A DNA stretch of 7,699 nt from Actinobacteria bacterium 21-64-8. Its GTDB lineage: Bacteria > Actinomycetota > Acidimicrobiia > Acidimicrobiales > RAAP-2. The first letter of the stretch is position 1, and every line of letters begins with the position of its first letter. The stretch covers positions 1 through 7,699 of the forward strand of contig NCBD01000043.1 of NCBI GenBank assembly GCA_002255315.1, given 5' to 3'. Below are positions 6,214-7,699 of the stretch, piece by piece. Both the position numbers and the translations under genes were made by a program. The notes beneath the pieces were generated by a model that saw only the letters and a list, made by a program, of their open reading frames with translations, did not search any database and was not told the DNA's origin.

Positions 6214-6866
6214 AGAAAGCGCTCGTCGAGCCAGGATTCGTCGAGCTCTTCGAGCGAGTTGAGGACGAGGTCGGCAATGGCAAAGGCACCGAGGCCTCGA
6301 TCTTCAGGCGCCGGCACCGCGACGACCGTCATCGCGGCGGCCTTACCCGCGAGCACGCCGGCGGCGGAGTCTTCCACGACCAAGCACGCGCGCGGCGCTA
6401 CCTCGAGCGCCGCGGCGGCCGAGAGAAAGACCCCCGGATGTGGTTTGCCGTAGGGCTCAACCTCGGCGGAGTGGAGACTGGAAAAGCGTTCTCGCAAGTG
6501 AAAATGCTCGAGACAGCGCACGATGAGCGCCATCGGCGTCGAGCTCGCGAGCGCGAGGGGCCCGCGCGCGCCGGTGAGCTCGAGTGCGCGCAGGGCGCCG
6601 GGTAGCAGTCGCCCCTCTGATTCGACTAAGTCGCCCACGCGCTCGAGGAGTTGAGCGACAACCTGCGCGGGTGCGGGTCCGTCCCAGGGCGAGTGCGCGT
6701 ACCAGTAGTCCACGACCTCGGCGACGAACATGCCCTTCGTCGAGCGGCCCTCGCGGTCGATGGTGACGCCGAGCTCGCCAAAAATCTCGAGTTCGGCCTT
6801 GTGCCAGAGGATCTCGGAGTCGAGCAAGAGCCCGTCCATGTCAAAGAGGGTGGCGTGCAGAGTCAC
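6210..6866 (-). CDS. hxpB: HAD-family sugar phosphatase, HxpB/YniC-like
   Basis: This 218-residue cytoplasmic HAD hydrolase should dephosphorylate a small sugar or sugar-alcohol phosphate using Mg2+. All four motifs are present: motif I LFDMDGLLLDSE (7-18; nucleophile Asp9, acid/base Asp11), motif II ALASSTP (105-111, Ser108), motif III Lys141 in YGKPHPGVF, and motif IV VVEDSAAG (163-170; Glu165, Asp166). A helical cap lies between about 15 and 85. The cap segment VVDYWYAHSPWDGP (51-64) closely resembles the E. coli hexitol phosphatase B (YniC) cap as I recall it, as do length and C-terminus (VVAVPAPE). The start is GTG 6866; the next in-frame ATG falls inside motif I. It converges on the GNAT gene and diverges from the tandem-GNAT gene 35 bases away. 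Beta-phosphoglucomutase is less likely given the cap match. Confidence 0.88.
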   Translation of the reverse strand: MTLHATLFDMDGLLLDSEILWHKAELEIFGELGVTIDREGRSTKGMFVAEVVDYWYAHSPWDGPAPAQVVAQLLERVGDLVESEGRLLPGALRALELTGARGPLALASSTPMALIVRCLEHFHLRERFSSLHSAEVEPYGKPHPGVFLSAAAALEVAPRACLVVEDSAAGVLAGKAAAMTVVAVPAPEDRGLGAFAIADLVLNSLEELDESWLDERFL

Positions 6867-6889
6867 CCGAAGACTCTGGCACAGACGGG

Positions 6890-6895
6890 TACCCT
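6890..6895 (+). promoter_or_regulatory. Possible -10 box for a leaderless tandem-GNAT mRNA
   Basis: TACCCT (TAnnnT) ends six bases before the ATG at 6902, the same spacing as at the other GNAT gene. It overlaps the 8-bp palindrome GGGTACCC (6887-6894). No ribosome site precedes the ATG, and no good -35 element is visible. Confidence 0.42.
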
Positions 6896-6901
6896 GAGCC
6901 C

Positions 6902-7699
6902 ATGGTGCACGTACGACCCTTTGACGCGCGCGACACCGACGCCGTGGTCGCGCGGGTACGAGCGCAACTGCTCGACGCGCACGTGCGCGAACCCTTTATC
7001 AACGACGCCTTCGACGAAGTCGATTTCGCTCGCGCGTTACGCGCTCAGCACGCGCCACTGTGGGTCGCGCTGCGCGGAGGGCGCATCGTGGGACATCTTT
7101 ACGGCGCGATTCTCGACGACGCGCGCGGTACGTCGGCGTGGGTGGGGCCCGACGGTGCCTCCTTCGACGACCTCGACGTCTTGGCCGCGCTCTACGCGCA
7201 AGCCGGCAGCCACTGGTTTCAGCGCGGTGCCCACGAGCACTGGGTCTGGATCGCTAATCGCGACGACGCCTTCTTTCCCTGGAGCGAGCTTGGCTTCGCC
7301 AAAGAGCATCGTCGCGGCGTGGTGCGACTCCGTGACGTCGAGCCCGTGGCGCTGTCCACGGGTTATCGCGTGCGAACCGGCGGCGTTGGCGACCTTGACG
7401 TGGCGCGAGAACTCGACGCCGTCCTCGACGAAGCCCAGCGTGAGGGTCCGAATTTTTTCTTCGCCGAAGCGGCCCCCGGTGAAGGCATCACCGACACCCT
7501 CGAGGACCCCGAAGTGCGCTTGCACGTGCTCGAGCGCGACGACCACGTGCTCGCCCAGTGCGTGACCTACCCCCTCGACCTGCGACGCGGCTCGTTTGAC
7601 GGTGTCGTCCACCTCAGCGGGGTCGTCGTGCGCGACGAGTTTCGCCGCCGGGGACTCGGTGCGGCCCTCGTGACCCAGGTGCTGGCGACGTTGCGCGAC
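6902..7699 (+). CDS. Tandem GNAT acetyltransferase, 3' end cut by window edge
   Basis: The frame is open from ATG 6902 to the right edge (266 codons, no stop). Two GNAT-like halves can be seen. The first (about 1-145) begins VHVRPFDARDTDAV, has the strand pair APLWVALRGGRIVGHLYGAI (51-70) and ends in FFPWSELGFAKEHRRGVVRL (124-143), the usual last strand, but shows no acetyl-CoA loop motif. The second starts at GYRVRTGGVGDLDVAREL (154-171) and reaches VVVRDEFRRRGLGAALV (241-257), where R248-R-R-G251-L-G253 is an intact acetyl-CoA loop; its C-terminal helix and strand lie beyond the window. The pattern suggests a non-catalytic first half and an active second half, as in several two-domain actinobacterial GNATs such as mycothiol synthase, but nothing here identifies it as that enzyme. 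Substrate unknown. Confidence 0.87.
   Translation, partial: MVHVRPFDARDTDAVVARVRAQLLDAHVREPFINDAFDEVDFARALRAQHAPLWVALRGGRIVGHLYGAILDDARGTSAWVGPDGASFDDLDVLAALYAQAGSHWFQRGAHEHWVWIANRDDAFFPWSELGFAKEHRRGVVRLRDVEPVALSTGYRVRTGGVGDLDVARELDAVLDEAQREGPNFFFAEAAPGEGITDTLEDPEVRLHVLERDDHVLAQCVTYPLDLRRGSFDGVVHLSGVVVRDEFRRRGLGAALVTQVLATLRD

Noticed and set aside
6651..7565. Plus-strand 304-codon frame across the phosphatase/tandem-GNAT junction
   Set aside because: It is a shadow: it crosses two better genes in other frames and its product is Ser/Thr/Arg-rich without motifs.
7037..7612. Minus-strand frame of 191 codons opposite the tandem-GNAT gene
   Set aside because: The plus-strand frame has an intact GNAT motif and runs through the whole region; the reverse frame has no recognisable domain.
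5740..7699. Possible self-immunity or toxin system formed by the two GNATs, the HAD phosphatase and ileS
   Set aside because: The genes alternate in strand, so they do not form an operon, and nothing in the sequences links their substrates; adjacency alone is not enough.

Overview
This is a gene-dense, high-GC window with no intergenic gap over about 110 bases. Frequent GTG starts, TAnnnT boxes directly upstream of two ATGs (as in leaderless mRNAs), and gene content fit a free-living, high-GC, Actinomycetota-like bacterium. The lineage call is low confidence and rests on style rather than a marker gene. I saw no mobile element, tRNA, rRNA or CRISPR array.

Layout: (1) Bases 1-1154, minus strand: an MFS_3-type exporter whose 3' end is cut by the window edge, preceded by a probable 44-residue single-helix membrane protein (1200-1334). 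(2) Bases 1405-2545: a divergent pair, a cytoplasmic YceI-family protein (minus) and a MarR-family regulator (plus). Their 115-bp shared region holds a near-consensus promoter for yceI whose spacer and -10 box are covered by an inverted repeat, a textbook arrangement for MarR repression. A perfect 26-bp palindrome follows yceI. (3) Bases 2542-5673, minus: a complete type-2 isoleucyl-tRNA synthetase, whose stop overlaps the MarR stop. (4) Bases 5740-6213, plus: a single-domain GNAT acetyltransferase, divergent from ileS. (5) Bases 6210-6866, minus: a HAD sugar-phosphatase resembling HxpB/YniC, convergent with the GNAT gene. (6) Bases 6902-7699, plus: a tandem-GNAT protein running off the right edge.

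The most notable points are the class I synthetase signature of IleRS, which reads Gly-Leu-His-His instead of His-x-Gly-His (the rearranged form linked to very high mupirocin resistance in some type-2 IleRS); the MarR/YceI promoter-operator; the long palindrome; and two convergent gene pairs that each share a 4-base palindromic stop overlap. I did not find a new multi-gene defence or metabolic system: most of the window is ordinary housekeeping and small regulatory modules.
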